A stretch of DNA of 64,000 bases, taken from the NCBI GenBank assembly GCA_009841235.1, contig VXMH01000104.1:1-64000 (forward strand). The letters are read 5' to 3'. This document shows positions 1 to 10,200 of the stretch, piece by piece. The notes below the pieces were generated by a model. The model was given only the letters and a program-made list of their open reading frames with translations. It made no database searches and was not told the DNA's origin. Each line of letters begins with the position of its first letter. The first letter of the stretch is position 1. The stretch is from Caldilineaceae bacterium SB0661_bin_32 (GTDB lineage: Bacteria > Chloroflexota > Anaerolineae > Caldilineales > Caldilineaceae). The translations under genes and the position numbers were made by a program.

Positions 1-243
1 CATGCGTTTCGGGCAGCCTCCCAAGAAATTAACGCGATAAGATGCGATTGCCCTGTATTTGACCGGAGTTTTCTTCAATTGCAGGGTCCCAAAGTGATTG
101 AGAATCCGAACCATCTTCCCTGTAGATCAGTTTGTAAGACGAACCTTTCTTTCATACATATGCAGCAAGGTCAGCCAGTTCGGTATCGGCCCGCTTTCGG
201 CACTCTGGGGCAGACCCAAACTGTTTCGAGGGTGCGATTGGCT

Positions 244-2088
244 ATGCTAGAATGGTCAGATATGAACAGCTTCAGCTTCTCTTGGACAGCGCTGATAGTC
301 CCCGTCGGTCCTCCTCTTGTCCTGACCTTGGGCAGCATTGTTCTGTGGATAATGGGACGTTTTGTACGTCCTGGCGCAAGATGGCACGCTTTTGGGAGTG
401 CGATCGGAATCCTCAGTGCGATTGCCCTTCTCTTTTGGGGATTGGCTGCGGCGATGACAGCGGCGCTGCGCGTTCAACCAACTGCCCCAGCACTCAGTAT
501 TCCCTGGCAGCCATTCTTCTCACCCGGCGCCGATTTATTGTGGGTCAGCAACGGCTGGAACTGGTACGTCTCCTGTCTTGTACTCCTGCTTGGCGGAGGC
601 GGGTTGCTTTTCAGTGGAGTGTCCGGTCAACGCGGGGAACAGAGCTCTATTGAGAACTGGCATGGAAGAGCGCTGACGCTTGCCCTCTCGTTGAATGCGG
701 TTTCCAGCGCCCTGTTCTTTGTCAGCAGCGGAAATCTCCTTACCGTTACACTGATGTGGGTCGTCATGGACCTCTTCGTGATCGCCCGCAGCGCAGTGGT
801 GCCGGAAGGCCCCGGGCCATCGCCCACCCGCCAGTTTCAGGGGCTGAGCATGATGGGAGCGCTGTTGCTGTTGATAGGACTGCTTCCGGCCGGTCAGGGA
901 GGGCCTGCCGAACTCCTGGCAGGCGGCCATCTGCCACAAGAGACGGTAATACTCATGCTGATTGCCGGCGTCATCCGGGCCGGCGTCTATCCTTTACACT
1001 TGTGGCTTTTGCCGCACAGAGGGGAACGGCTGTACATGCCGGACCGCCTTATCGACCAGATGCCGCCGGCGCTTTGCGGACTCTGGCTGCTGGGCTGGTC
1101 GAGCGGCCTGGCAGGAGAAGAGCTTCTTGCGCGCCCTGAAATCGCGGCGCTCGCACTGTTTGGTCTTCTTGGCTCGGCTATCGCAACGTTCACCACCACG
1201 ACCAGACAAGAACACACGACCTTCGTGCTGGTCACCGCGGTAGGTATTGCCGGCTTGACGAGCATTTTGTCTGAAATCCGAGGTCCGGCAGCAGTATTGT
1301 GGCCCACGACGACTTTCGCATTGGGAGGGGGCCTGTGGTTGATCGGTGAACGGATCTGGCGGGCGTGGCACTGGCAGATTCCAATTAGCGTAGGTGTACT
1401 GGCCCTGGTGGGGGTGCCTTTTACTCCGGGATTTCTAACGCAATCTGTGGTCGCACAACTACTGGTAGTGGGCGGCTGCACCGACGAGAGCGCACTGTGC
1501 GGGAAACTGGGGACCCTGATGTGGCCCCTTTTTGCCGCATACATTGTTACACAGATGATCTACGTCTCCTCTCTGTTGCGCAGTTGGGACGGTGAGCCCG
1601 ACGGTTCAGTGTGGGAGCTGAGGCCGAATGCATGGGTTATCGGCAGACTGCTGGTATATGTTGTTGTTCTTGCCATTCCGCTGGCAACCGCCGGTCTGTT
1701 TCCCGAGATGATGACCAACCTTGCCAATCTGCCGGATGCCATTCCTCGCGGCGCGGGGAACCCCCCCAGCGCGGTTGCGAGCTGGCAGGTCTGGTTGACT
1801 TTGGCTGGTCCGCTCACATTAGGTATCGGCCTGGCAATCGCCCGCACACAGGTCAGAGAGTTTTTGAGTACAAACGGAAATAGAGCCGGAACATTGCCGA
1901 CGCTTAGGGCGTGGTCGAGCCGAGTAGCCCGACTGGCAACCCTGGACTGGATTTCGGGCCTGACCAGGTGGGGCACTGGCAGGATGGGCGCCGTCTGGGA
2001 CGTTGGTCTGGAGATTGTCGAAGGGACGGGCCATATGGGTTGGGTCGTCGTCTTCGGCATCATTGGCTATCTGTTGTTGAGCGCATAA
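244..2088 (+). CDS. Proton-conducting membrane transporter, NADH dehydrogenase NuoL/NuoM/NuoN-like subunit
   Basis: ORF 79..2088 with multiple TM helices and antiporter-like core (GVIRAGVYPLHLWLLPHRGE; GVPFTPGFL). Start likely ATG 244 or 262. Confidence 0.7.
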   Translation: MLEWSDMNSFSFSWTALIVPVGPPLVLTLGSIVLWIMGRFVRPGARWHAFGSAIGILSAIALLFWGLAAAMTAALRVQPTAPALSIPWQPFFSPGADLLWVSNGWNWYVSCLVLLLGGGGLLFSGVSGQRGEQSSIENWHGRALTLALSLNAVSSALFFVSSGNLLTVTLMWVVMDLFVIARSAVVPEGPGPSPTRQFQGLSMMGALLLLIGLLPAGQGGPAELLAGGHLPQETVILMLIAGVIRAGVYPLHLWLLPHRGERLYMPDRLIDQMPPALCGLWLLGWSSGLAGEELLARPEIAALALFGLLGSAIATFTTTTRQEHTTFVLVTAVGIAGLTSILSEIRGPAAVLWPTTTFALGGGLWLIGERIWRAWHWQIPISVGVLALVGVPFTPGFLTQSVVAQLLVVGGCTDESALCGKLGTLMWPLFAAYIVTQMIYVSSLLRSWDGEPDGSVWELRPNAWVIGRLLVYVVVLAIPLATAGLFPEMMTNLANLPDAIPRGAGNPPSAVASWQVWLTLAGPLTLGIGLAIARTQVREFLSTNGNRAGTLPTLRAWSSRVARLATLDWISGLTRWGTGRMGAVWDVGLEIVEGTGHMGWVVVFGIIGYLLLSA

Positions 2089-2148
2089 ACGAATATTGGT
2101 TTCAGGCAAGAGCAACAGCAGTGTGATCGAATTGAACGAGTTGAACTC

Positions 2149-2892
2149 ATGGCCGCATTTTGGGCTTCAGTCCCCTTTCACGTAGTTCTGGGCCTGGCAG
2201 CATGTATTCCTGTCGTCTTGTGGGACTGGCGGGTTGCACTGCCCGGAATCCTGATCGTTCAGCTGGGAACAAGCGCGTTAATTGGCGCCGTCTATGGACT
2301 GCCGGCGCCCTGGCCTGCGGTCCATTTGGGCATACAGGTCCTGGCCTGCCTGATTCTTCTACTTTCGATCCTGCAAACGAGCAACGTGCAGGTCCGAAAT
2401 TCCGGGGAATTCAGTTCAAGGCTCTTTCGTTTGCTTGTCCTGGGAATTGCTGCTCTGTTGGTTTGGGCGGCGAGCGAAGGCATTGAATTGCCCCTTGTTG
2501 AAGACGCTACAAAGGTGTTGTTCATCTGGTTTGCAGCCGTGGCACTGATAACGCTCGGCGTAACGGAGTCCGCACTTTTTGGGGGCGTTGGCCTTCTTCT
2601 TTGGCTGATTCCCGTACAGGCACTCTTGTCTATACTGTTTCCCTTGCCGGCCGTAATTGTGTTGCTGGGGATATTGCAGATCCTGGTTGCTCTGGCTTGC
2701 AGCTTCCTCCTGCTGGCCGAGGACGATGCGCTCACCCTGACCGAGGTTCCTTCAACCGATCCGGATCTGGCGCCGGGCGGGTATCGTCGCCACAGCATTA
2801 CTTCCGGGGCCAAAGTCCTGGGCTATGGCATCGGTTACTGGATGTATACTTTTCTTTATCGACGTCTCAAGACAGGGGCTCGAAACAGTTAG
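2149..2892 (+). CDS. Polytopic membrane protein between two antiporter-like subunits, unknown function
   Basis: 247-aa hydrophobic ORF, co-directional with flanking NuoL/N-like genes. Confidence 0.6.
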   Translation: MAAFWASVPFHVVLGLAACIPVVLWDWRVALPGILIVQLGTSALIGAVYGLPAPWPAVHLGIQVLACLILLLSILQTSNVQVRNSGEFSSRLFRLLVLGIAALLVWAASEGIELPLVEDATKVLFIWFAAVALITLGVTESALFGGVGLLLWLIPVQALLSILFPLPAVIVLLGILQILVALACSFLLLAEDDALTLTEVPSTDPDLAPGGYRRHSITSGAKVLGYGIGYWMYTFLYRRLKTGARNS

Positions 2893-3036
2893 GGCATGGC
2901 GCCTCGAAACCGGACAGCGTGGATGCGTATCCGACCTGCGAAAGTTTCGCGATTTCCGGCCACTGCTGTCAGATAACTGTGAGGATGTCCTGAGAGCCCC
3001 CAGAATGAAAACAGACCGAGTGACCAACCGCGTTTC

Positions 3037-4455
3037 ATGATCCAGCTTGCCCTGCCATCCTTTCTGTTCAGCCTCCTCCTCCTGGCAATACTATCCAGCT
3101 ATATCCTGCGCCGCTGGGAACGGGGGGTCTCTCTCGCCAATGGCGCAATGTTGAGTCTGGCCGGCGTGTTGCTATGGCGAATTCCGATAGATTCCCCATT
3201 GCTGTCCATTCCATTTATTCCCGTTGACCTTGACTTGCGCGCGGGGATTTGGGAATACGGTTTCCGCCTCCAGTTTACGCAGACAAATGAACCGATTGTC
3301 GTCATAGTCCTCCTCCTGTTGGGATCGGGCATGCTGCTAACGGCCGCCGCAAGTCAGGGGAGGGTATTCCCCCCTTCGATGCTGCTCGTAGGGGCAGGCT
3401 ACATTGGAATCGCGCTCGTGGTGGACGCGCCGATTTCGCCTGTGTTTCTGGCGCCGGCCTCCCTGGCAATTCTGATGGCGCTTAGCGTTTTCCCGCTCCA
3501 AGTGGGCATTGGCGGGGAGGCGTTGACTTCCTTGCGTGCGATGCTGCCGCCGATACTGGCGACGCCATTTGTACTGCTTGCCGCGTGGCACATGGAGCAG
3601 TTGCCTCTCAATCCTCAAGACATTCTCCTTGCAGCTGGCGGTGCGCAGCTTCTCGGGGCAGGGCTGCTTATTCTGCTGGCGCCAGTTCCGTTGCACAGTG
3701 CCCAGCCTCAACTGGGCGAGTCCTCCCCGCCGATTGCGATGGCGCTCACAATTCTTCTATACCAGACGCTGGTCCTCTATCTATACTTTCTGGCGACGAC
3801 GAGTTTTCCATTGCTCCTGAGCAGTACTGCGCTGAACGTGTGGTTGACCTCAACTGCAACAGTCACTCTCGTATGGGGCGGTGTGGCCGCGGCGGCAGCC
3901 AGCCACCCGGGCAGGCTGTTAGGTTATGCCATGCTTCACGACTGGGGCCTGATTCTATTGCTTCTGGCCGGATCTGATGAGGGCAGCCTGCCGATGGTCG
4001 TCTCTCTATTTGCGCTGCGTATATTGAGCACAATGAGCGCATCCGCAGGACTGTCGCAGATCCGGCAGGCGACAGGCAGTTTGGATGCGGAAAGCCTTCA
4101 TGGGGTGGGTGCTCGACTGCCTTGGAGCACCGCCGCTTTTCTCCTGGGTAGCCTGGGACTGGCTGGTTTCCCGTTGACAGCGGGGTTTTCGGGACATTGG
4201 TCGGCGATTCAGGCGCTCGCAGAAGGCGATTGGCGCTTCGCAGCAGTCGTGCTGATCGCCAGCGGCAGTGTCATATTCGGCTTCGTGCGGATGGTCGGCA
4301 TCTTTTTCGGCCCACTCACCTATCCACAGCTGCCCCGCGAACGGCCGTTAGGCATAGTATTCTCCCTGATGGCGATACTTCTGGTCACGGGCATGGCAAT
4401 CGCGCCCCAGTTGTTCGAAGGACCTCTCGCCAGGACATTACTGGCATTTGATTGA
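3037..4455 (+). CDS. NuoN/NuoM-like proton-conducting antiporter subunit
   Basis: 472-aa polytopic protein; LGLAGFPLTAGFSGHW typical of NuoL/M/N proteins. Confidence 0.7.
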   Translation: MIQLALPSFLFSLLLLAILSSYILRRWERGVSLANGAMLSLAGVLLWRIPIDSPLLSIPFIPVDLDLRAGIWEYGFRLQFTQTNEPIVVIVLLLLGSGMLLTAAASQGRVFPPSMLLVGAGYIGIALVVDAPISPVFLAPASLAILMALSVFPLQVGIGGEALTSLRAMLPPILATPFVLLAAWHMEQLPLNPQDILLAAGGAQLLGAGLLILLAPVPLHSAQPQLGESSPPIAMALTILLYQTLVLYLYFLATTSFPLLLSSTALNVWLTSTATVTLVWGGVAAAAASHPGRLLGYAMLHDWGLILLLLAGSDEGSLPMVVSLFALRILSTMSASAGLSQIRQATGSLDAESLHGVGARLPWSTAAFLLGSLGLAGFPLTAGFSGHWSAIQALAEGDWRFAAVVLIASGSVIFGFVRMVGIFFGPLTYPQLPRERPLGIVFSLMAILLVTGMAIAPQLFEGPLARTLLAFD

Positions 4456-4510
4456 TCAAAAGCTGTCAGAATCTTCCCAGCGCACATCTGATAGAGATTG
4501 ATAGTCCACG

Positions 4511-4533
4511 CCTGCTAAGGTTACGATAGCAGG
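4511..4533. other. Inverted repeat CCTGCTA-N9-TAGCAGG
   Basis: Perfect 7-bp arms in the spacer after the NuoN-like gene; no U-tract. Confidence 0.35.
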
Positions 4534-4628
4534 TGCAGGCCAGTCGACCGCGAAGAAGCGTTTGTCATTTCATGCGCTGAAGCGGTGCGCTTTGCCAGGT
4601 TCGATTTTTCTTATCCAGGAGGCCCGCC

Positions 4629-5993
4629 ATCGCTTCCAAGGCGGACGGACGTTCATCCAGAGTTGAAGGGTATTACAACCTGAGCCTGCGCGACCGGGTT
4701 GCGCTCTTGTCCAAGTGGGCGGCACTGACCAGCGAAGAGACGGTAGTGCTGGGCGAGAGTATCGGAGCGGAGCAGGCCGACATGATGATCGAAAACGTTG
4801 TCGGCCGTTTTGCGTTGCCATTAGGGATCGGCGCAAACTTCCTGATTGACGGGCAAGAGTACCTGATCCCGATGGCTGTGGAGGAGCCGTCTGTCGTTGC
4901 CGCGGTCAGCGCTGCAGCACTCCTGGCACGTTCAGGGGGCGGATTCTCGACGGGCAGCACGGATCCCGTGATGATCGCCCAGATTCAGCTTCTTGATGTT
5001 GTTGACTCAGCCAAAGCGAGGGGTATGATTCTTGCTTCTCAAGAGGAGATCCTGAATTGCGCCGACACCAGTCCCTCCCTTTCCCGCCTTGGGGGCGGAC
5101 CCAAAAGCGTTGAAGTGCGCCAGCTGCCGGACACGCCTGCAGGGCCCATGCTTATCGTCCACCTGTTGATCGATTGCCGGGACGCGATGGGCGCAAATGC
5201 TGCCAACACTGCAGCTGAAGCTGTCGCGCCGCTGCTTGAAAAGCTCAGTGGAGGCCGGGCGGGATTGCGCATTCTCTCCAATCTGAGCGACAGGAGACGT
5301 GCGTGGGCCGAGGTCGAGATTCCCGCTGCGGCGTTCAACAGCGATGACTACAGTGGCAAAGACGTCGTTCGCGGCATTGCTGAAGCGAACGCATTCGCTT
5401 ATGCGGACAGCTACAGAGCAGCGACCCACAATAAAGGCATCTTCAACGGTGTGGACGCAGTGCTTTTGGCCACCGGGAACGACTGGCGGGCAGTGGAGGC
5501 AGGCGCCCATGCCTGGGCAGCGCGTGACGGTCAGTACCGAGCGCTTACGGACTGGTACGTGCGCACATGCGGGGACTGCGAGTCCATATTCGGACGTCTG
5601 GAGTTGCCGATGGCTGTCGGAACAGTGGGCGGGGCAACCCAAAGCCACCCTTCCGCTCGAATGGCGCTGAAGATTCTCGGGTTGGAAGCCAAGGGGGAAA
5701 CTGACTCTGAACAGGACAGCTGTGGTTCAGACGAAGATGTGGGCGCGGAGAGCGGCCGCCAGGGGGCGAGAAGGTTAAGCGAGATTGCCGCCGCGGTAGG
5801 TTTGGCCCAGAACCTTGCGGCTTTGCGGGCGCTGGCGACAACCGGCATCCAAAAGGGCCATATGCGTCTCCACGCACGTCAAGTGGCGGTGGCGGCCGGC
5901 GCTGAAGGCGATGCGGTCGAGTTTGTTGCCGGTCAACTTGTGAGGGAAGGAAAGATACGCCTAGAACGGGCCAGGGAGCTGTTGCAAAGGTGA
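4629..5993 (+). CDS. mvaA: Hydroxymethylglutaryl-CoA reductase, class II-like
   Basis: SSRVEGYYNLSLRDRVALLSKW...MIENVVGRFALPLGIGANFLIDG...VVEEPSVVAA matches class II HMGR. Supplied ORF starts at TTG 4707, but homology extends upstream. ATC 4629, 6 nt after AGGAGG (4617-4622), is the best start candidate. Confidence 0.85.
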   Translation: MASKADGRSSRVEGYYNLSLRDRVALLSKWAALTSEETVVLGESIGAEQADMMIENVVGRFALPLGIGANFLIDGQEYLIPMAVEEPSVVAAVSAAALLARSGGGFSTGSTDPVMIAQIQLLDVVDSAKARGMILASQEEILNCADTSPSLSRLGGGPKSVEVRQLPDTPAGPMLIVHLLIDCRDAMGANAANTAAEAVAPLLEKLSGGRAGLRILSNLSDRRRAWAEVEIPAAAFNSDDYSGKDVVRGIAEANAFAYADSYRAATHNKGIFNGVDAVLLATGNDWRAVEAGAHAWAARDGQYRALTDWYVRTCGDCESIFGRLELPMAVGTVGGATQSHPSARMALKILGLEAKGETDSEQDSCGSDEDVGAESGRQGARRLSEIAAAVGLAQNLAALRALATTGIQKGHMRLHARQVAVAAGAEGDAVEFVAGQLVREGKIRLERARELLQR

Positions 5994-5996
5994 AGT

Positions 5997-6019
5997 CAGG
6001 CCGCGCCCTACGCGGCCTG
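5997..6019. other. Perfect 9-bp hairpin CAGGCCGCG-ccctA-CGCGGCCTG between HMGR and HMGS genes
   Basis: Direct inverted repeat; no U-tract, so possibly mRNA-stability or weak attenuation. Confidence 0.5.
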
Positions 6020-6047
6020 TCCGGGTAGTGGGACGAGAGGAGCTCAT

Positions 6048-7154
6048 ATGTTGAATCAGCCAGTTCAAAAGGTAGGGATTGTGGGATACGGGGCTTACGT
6101 TCCGCGTTACCGCTTGCCCGATTCAGAGATCAGCAGGGTCTGGACAGACGAGATTGAAGCCGTTAGCAAGAGGTTGCGTGAGGGAAAGAATGGGTTGCGG
6201 GAGAGGAGAGCGACCAATTTTGCAGGTGAAAAGGCCGTGCCGGGGCTTGATGAAGACACGGCGACGATGAGTATAGAGGCGGCCCGCAATGCGCTGGCGC
6301 GTTCGAAAATCGATCCGCAGGAGATCCGCGCCGTTTGGGTGGGGAGCGAGAGCCACCCCTATGCGGTCAAGCCGACCGGTACAATCGTGGCCGAGGCGAT
6401 CGGCGCCACACCCGCCACGCAAGCAGGAGATTGGCAGTTCGCATGCAAGGCGGGTACAGAAGCAGTGCAGGCCGCGATCGGTCTGGTCGGTAGCGGCATG
6501 GCTCCTTATGCCCTGGCTGTCGGGATGGACACTGCGCAGAGCCGGCCAGGCGATGCGCTGGAATACACTGCGGGCGCGGGCGGCGCTGCCTTATTGCTGG
6601 GTGCAGCAGAGGAATCGGTTGCCGTAATCGAGCGCAGCCTGGGTTATGTATCGGATACGACCGATTTCTGGAGAAGGCCCGGAAGGCAGTTTCCCAGCCA
6701 TGCCGAGCGCTTCAGTGGAGATCCCGGCTACTTTGGCCATGTCTTGCCGGCCGCCGACCAGATGATGCAGGAAGCGGGACTGACTGCAACGAATATCGAC
6801 CATGTTGTCGTGCACCAGCCCAATGTCAAATTTCCAGTACGGGCAATGCGCACCTTGGGATTTGAAAGAGAACAGTGGGAGAACGGACTTCTGGTCGAAG
6901 AGATTGGCAACACCTACGCCGGTTCTGCCCTCGTCGGCCTGACTGCTATCCTGGATATTGCCGCCGAGGGTCAGCTCGTTCTGGTCGTCAGTTACGGCAG
7001 CGGGGCGGGATCAGACGCTTTCCTTCTACGCACAACCGGTGACTTAACAGCCGCCCAGGACAGTGCTCCATCAACCAAAGAGTATATAGGCCGGCGCATT
7101 GAGATTGACTATGCGCAATATGTGCGGCTTGCGGGGAAGCTGGCTGCTCACTGA
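6048..7154 (+). CDS. Hydroxymethylglutaryl-CoA synthase, archaeal-type
   Basis: VGIVGYGAYVPRYRLPDSEISRVW...; FACKAGTEAVQAA active-site Cys; archaeal HMGS-like length and motifs; AGGAG upstream. Confidence 0.85.
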   Translation: MLNQPVQKVGIVGYGAYVPRYRLPDSEISRVWTDEIEAVSKRLREGKNGLRERRATNFAGEKAVPGLDEDTATMSIEAARNALARSKIDPQEIRAVWVGSESHPYAVKPTGTIVAEAIGATPATQAGDWQFACKAGTEAVQAAIGLVGSGMAPYALAVGMDTAQSRPGDALEYTAGAGGAALLLGAAEESVAVIERSLGYVSDTTDFWRRPGRQFPSHAERFSGDPGYFGHVLPAADQMMQEAGLTATNIDHVVVHQPNVKFPVRAMRTLGFEREQWENGLLVEEIGNTYAGSALVGLTAILDIAAEGQLVLVVSYGSGAGSDAFLLRTTGDLTAAQDSAPSTKEYIGRRIEIDYAQYVRLAGKLAAH

Positions 7155-7233
7155 TTGACCGACTCTAACGCAATCGAGCCGGCGGCAGAATCTCGTCACC
7201 GATAGATCGCGCTTCGGCTCTCACCCGACCATA

Positions 7234-10200
7234 CTATTGTCCCGCCTCCAAGGCTTTCAGCGAGTCGACCAGGAATGTTCGCCAGCGGCCTTCCTCGTCG
7301 ATAGGAATGTAGACGGCCTCGCGCCCAACATGGATTGCGTTGTTCGGTATAAACTCGCCTTCGTCGGTCGTGCTGCCCAAAGCCATCCGCAGGAAGTATT
7401 GCAACTTCCGCTTGGGACCGTCGTCCAAGTCCCCTGTGACCACGCCTGATTCACCGATTGCGTGCAAAGGAAATCCTTGAGGAAGCCGAATGGCAATCTG
7501 ATCGCGTCTGCGGCCGATATTCAGGATTCCGGCTTTCAGGGCCTCCATCTTCACCTGAATCTGGTAAAACAGGTTTTGCAATTCCAGTGGTATTGAGTTC
7601 GTTTCCGGGTCTGTGCCGAAGCGGTCCTCGATCTCCTTCTTCATTTCTTCCAGATCATGTAATGAATTCAGACCGGCTATTCGGCGATAGAGCTGAAGGC
7701 GCAAACCCTCATCTTCAACATAGGTCGCTGGAATTTCGGCGCGCAGGGGCAGGTCGAGAGTGACTGGCGGAGCAAGCGGATCGTCCAACTCGACCGGGAA
7801 AGGCGCACCTTCAGGCGGCTGCGATGGCGCATGAGGCGCCCGAGCGCCGTTAGCGCTGTCCGCCAGATGCATGTCGCCGTTCACTTCTTGCACCTTGGCA
7901 AATCGCTCCCTCTTTTCGCGGAGGTCATTGACCGATTGGGCCAGCAAGCGGGTGTAGAGGTCAAAACCTACACTGGCGATCTGGCCGTGTTGCCTGGCGC
8001 CAAGAAGCTCGCCTGCCCCGCGGATCTCGAGGTCGCGCATGGCGATGCGAAAACCTGCACCCAACTCGTCACTGCTTTCAAGCAGGGCTTCCAGCCGGCG
8101 GCGGGCGTCGAAAGTCAGTGTACTGTGGCGGTCGTGGAAGAGGTAGCAGTAACCCCTCACTGCCCCTCGGCCGACGCGTCCGCGCAGCTGGTACAACTGC
8201 GCCAATCCGAAATGATCGGCGCGATTCACTATAATTGTATTGGCACGGCGAATATCGAGACCGTTCTCGACGATCGTGGTACAGACGAGTACGTCGATTT
8301 CTCCGTCGGCAAAGCGCATCATCGTGTTTTCCAACTCACGCTCAGCCATCTGTCCATGTGCCACCGCAACAACCGCCTCCGGCACCTCGCGCTGTAGACG
8401 CGTTGCCAGCGTCCGAAGCCCCCGCACGCGGTTATGGACGAAAAACACCTGCCCGTCCCGCTCCAGCTCTCTCTGAACGGCTTGACGAACCAGCGTGCTG
8501 TCGTACTCAGACAGTATTGTTCGCACAGGCAGCCGCTCCCTGGGAGGCGTGTTTATGGTGCTCATATCGCGAACGCCGCTCAAACTCATGTGGAGAGTAC
8601 GCGGAATCGGTGTCGCGCTGAGTGTGAGCACGTCCATCTGAGACCGCATCTGCTTGAGGCGCTCTTTGTGGCTGACGCCAAAGCGCTGTTCCTCATCTAT
8701 GATGAGCAGACCCAGCGACTTGAAATGCACGTCTTCTGAAAGGAGCCGGTGCGTGCCAATTACGATGTCAACAGTCCCATTCCGCATCTTTTGCAGCACT
8801 TTCTCCTGTTGGGACTGCGTCCGGAAGCGCGAGAGCATCTCGACAAGGATGGGGAATTGCTTCAGGCGCTCGCTGAACACGCGATAGTGCTGCTGCGCGA
8901 GAACGGTTGTCGGCACGAGCATCGCCGCCTGTTTGCCGTCCATTACAGCTTTGAACGCCGCGCGAATTGCAACTTCAGTTTTGCCGTAGCCGACGTCGCC
9001 GATAATGATCCGGTCCATTGGCCGGTCAGTTTCCATGTCGCGTTTGACGTCTACGATGGCGTCGATCTGGTCTGCGGTTTCACGGAAGGGGAAGGCGGAC
9101 TCCATCTCCTCCTGCCAGGGACCGTCAGGGCTGAATGCGTAACCGGGGATGACCTCTCTCTCTGCGTAGAGCTTCAGCAGATCTTCGGCTATGTCTTCAA
9201 CCGCTTTCCTGGCCCGCTCTTTCACGGACTGCCAGTCGCTCGTGCCCAGGCGCGTTACGGAAGGCGGGATGCCGGAGTCTCCCGCCCCTACATACCGGCT
9301 CAGGCGGTCTGCCTGGTGCACGGGAACGTAGAGCCTGTCGCCCCTGGCGTAGTTCACCTGCAGGTATTCGCGCTCGACGCCGCCCATTTCGAGCCTAGTC
9401 AGACCCTCATATATGCCGATGCCATGCTCCATGTGAACGACATAGTCGTTCGGGTTGACATCGGCGAAAAACAGTTCGGGCGCCACTGTGGATTGGGGCC
9501 TGCGACGATGTTGGTGGGATTGCCGCGTCCAGCCAAACAGCTCGGAATCGGTGTACAGACGCAAGGGCAAATGCAGCCTGTCGTTGCTGTCCCCCTCCGG
9601 AGCAGGGGAGCCGTTCATGACAAAGCCTTCCGACAGAACGCCCTGCAAAAGAGAGATTCCACTGCGAGGCGGTGTCTCCAAGTCGGAGATCAGGTTCGCA
9701 GGCAGTTGAGCCTCGCGCAGCTCCTCCTGCAGTCGAGCAGTCTGACGCGAAATCAGGACGACGCGGTCAGAAGAGTTGGCAACCTTTCGCATTTCCTGCA
9801 AAATGCGCTTGGTCTGCCCGGCAAAGTGCGGGCAGGGAACAAACTGGCGTGCGATGGCACTGCTTTCGTCCTCCCTGTTTTCCCCCGGGAGACCGCTCGC
9901 ACCCAAAATCAGCGGCCTGCGCGCGGCAATCCGTTCAAGCAGCTCTTCGGGACTGAAGAAGCTTGAGTCGAATCTGGAAGGCAGCTCGTGGCCGCGCAGA
10001 AGTTCCTGGCAGGTACGGGCCGCCGCTTCCCCGGCCTCCTTAAGGCTTGCGGCCACCTCCTCGCCATCGTCGACGACCAGAAGTCCCCTACCGGGCAGGT
10101 GGTCCAAGAGAGAAGCCGGACGGCTGTAAAGGTAGGGCAGATACCACTCGATGCCTCGAAACGTACGGCCGGCGGCAAGGTCATCCAGCTCCCGCGCAAT

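Noticed and set aside
4511-4533. Rho-independent terminator after the NuoN-like gene
   Set aside because: Inverted repeat present but with a 9-nt loop and no T-tract; not enough to call a terminator.
8749-9966. 405-aa plus-strand ORF
   Set aside because: Fully antisense to the conserved mfd coding sequence; GC-driven spurious ORF.
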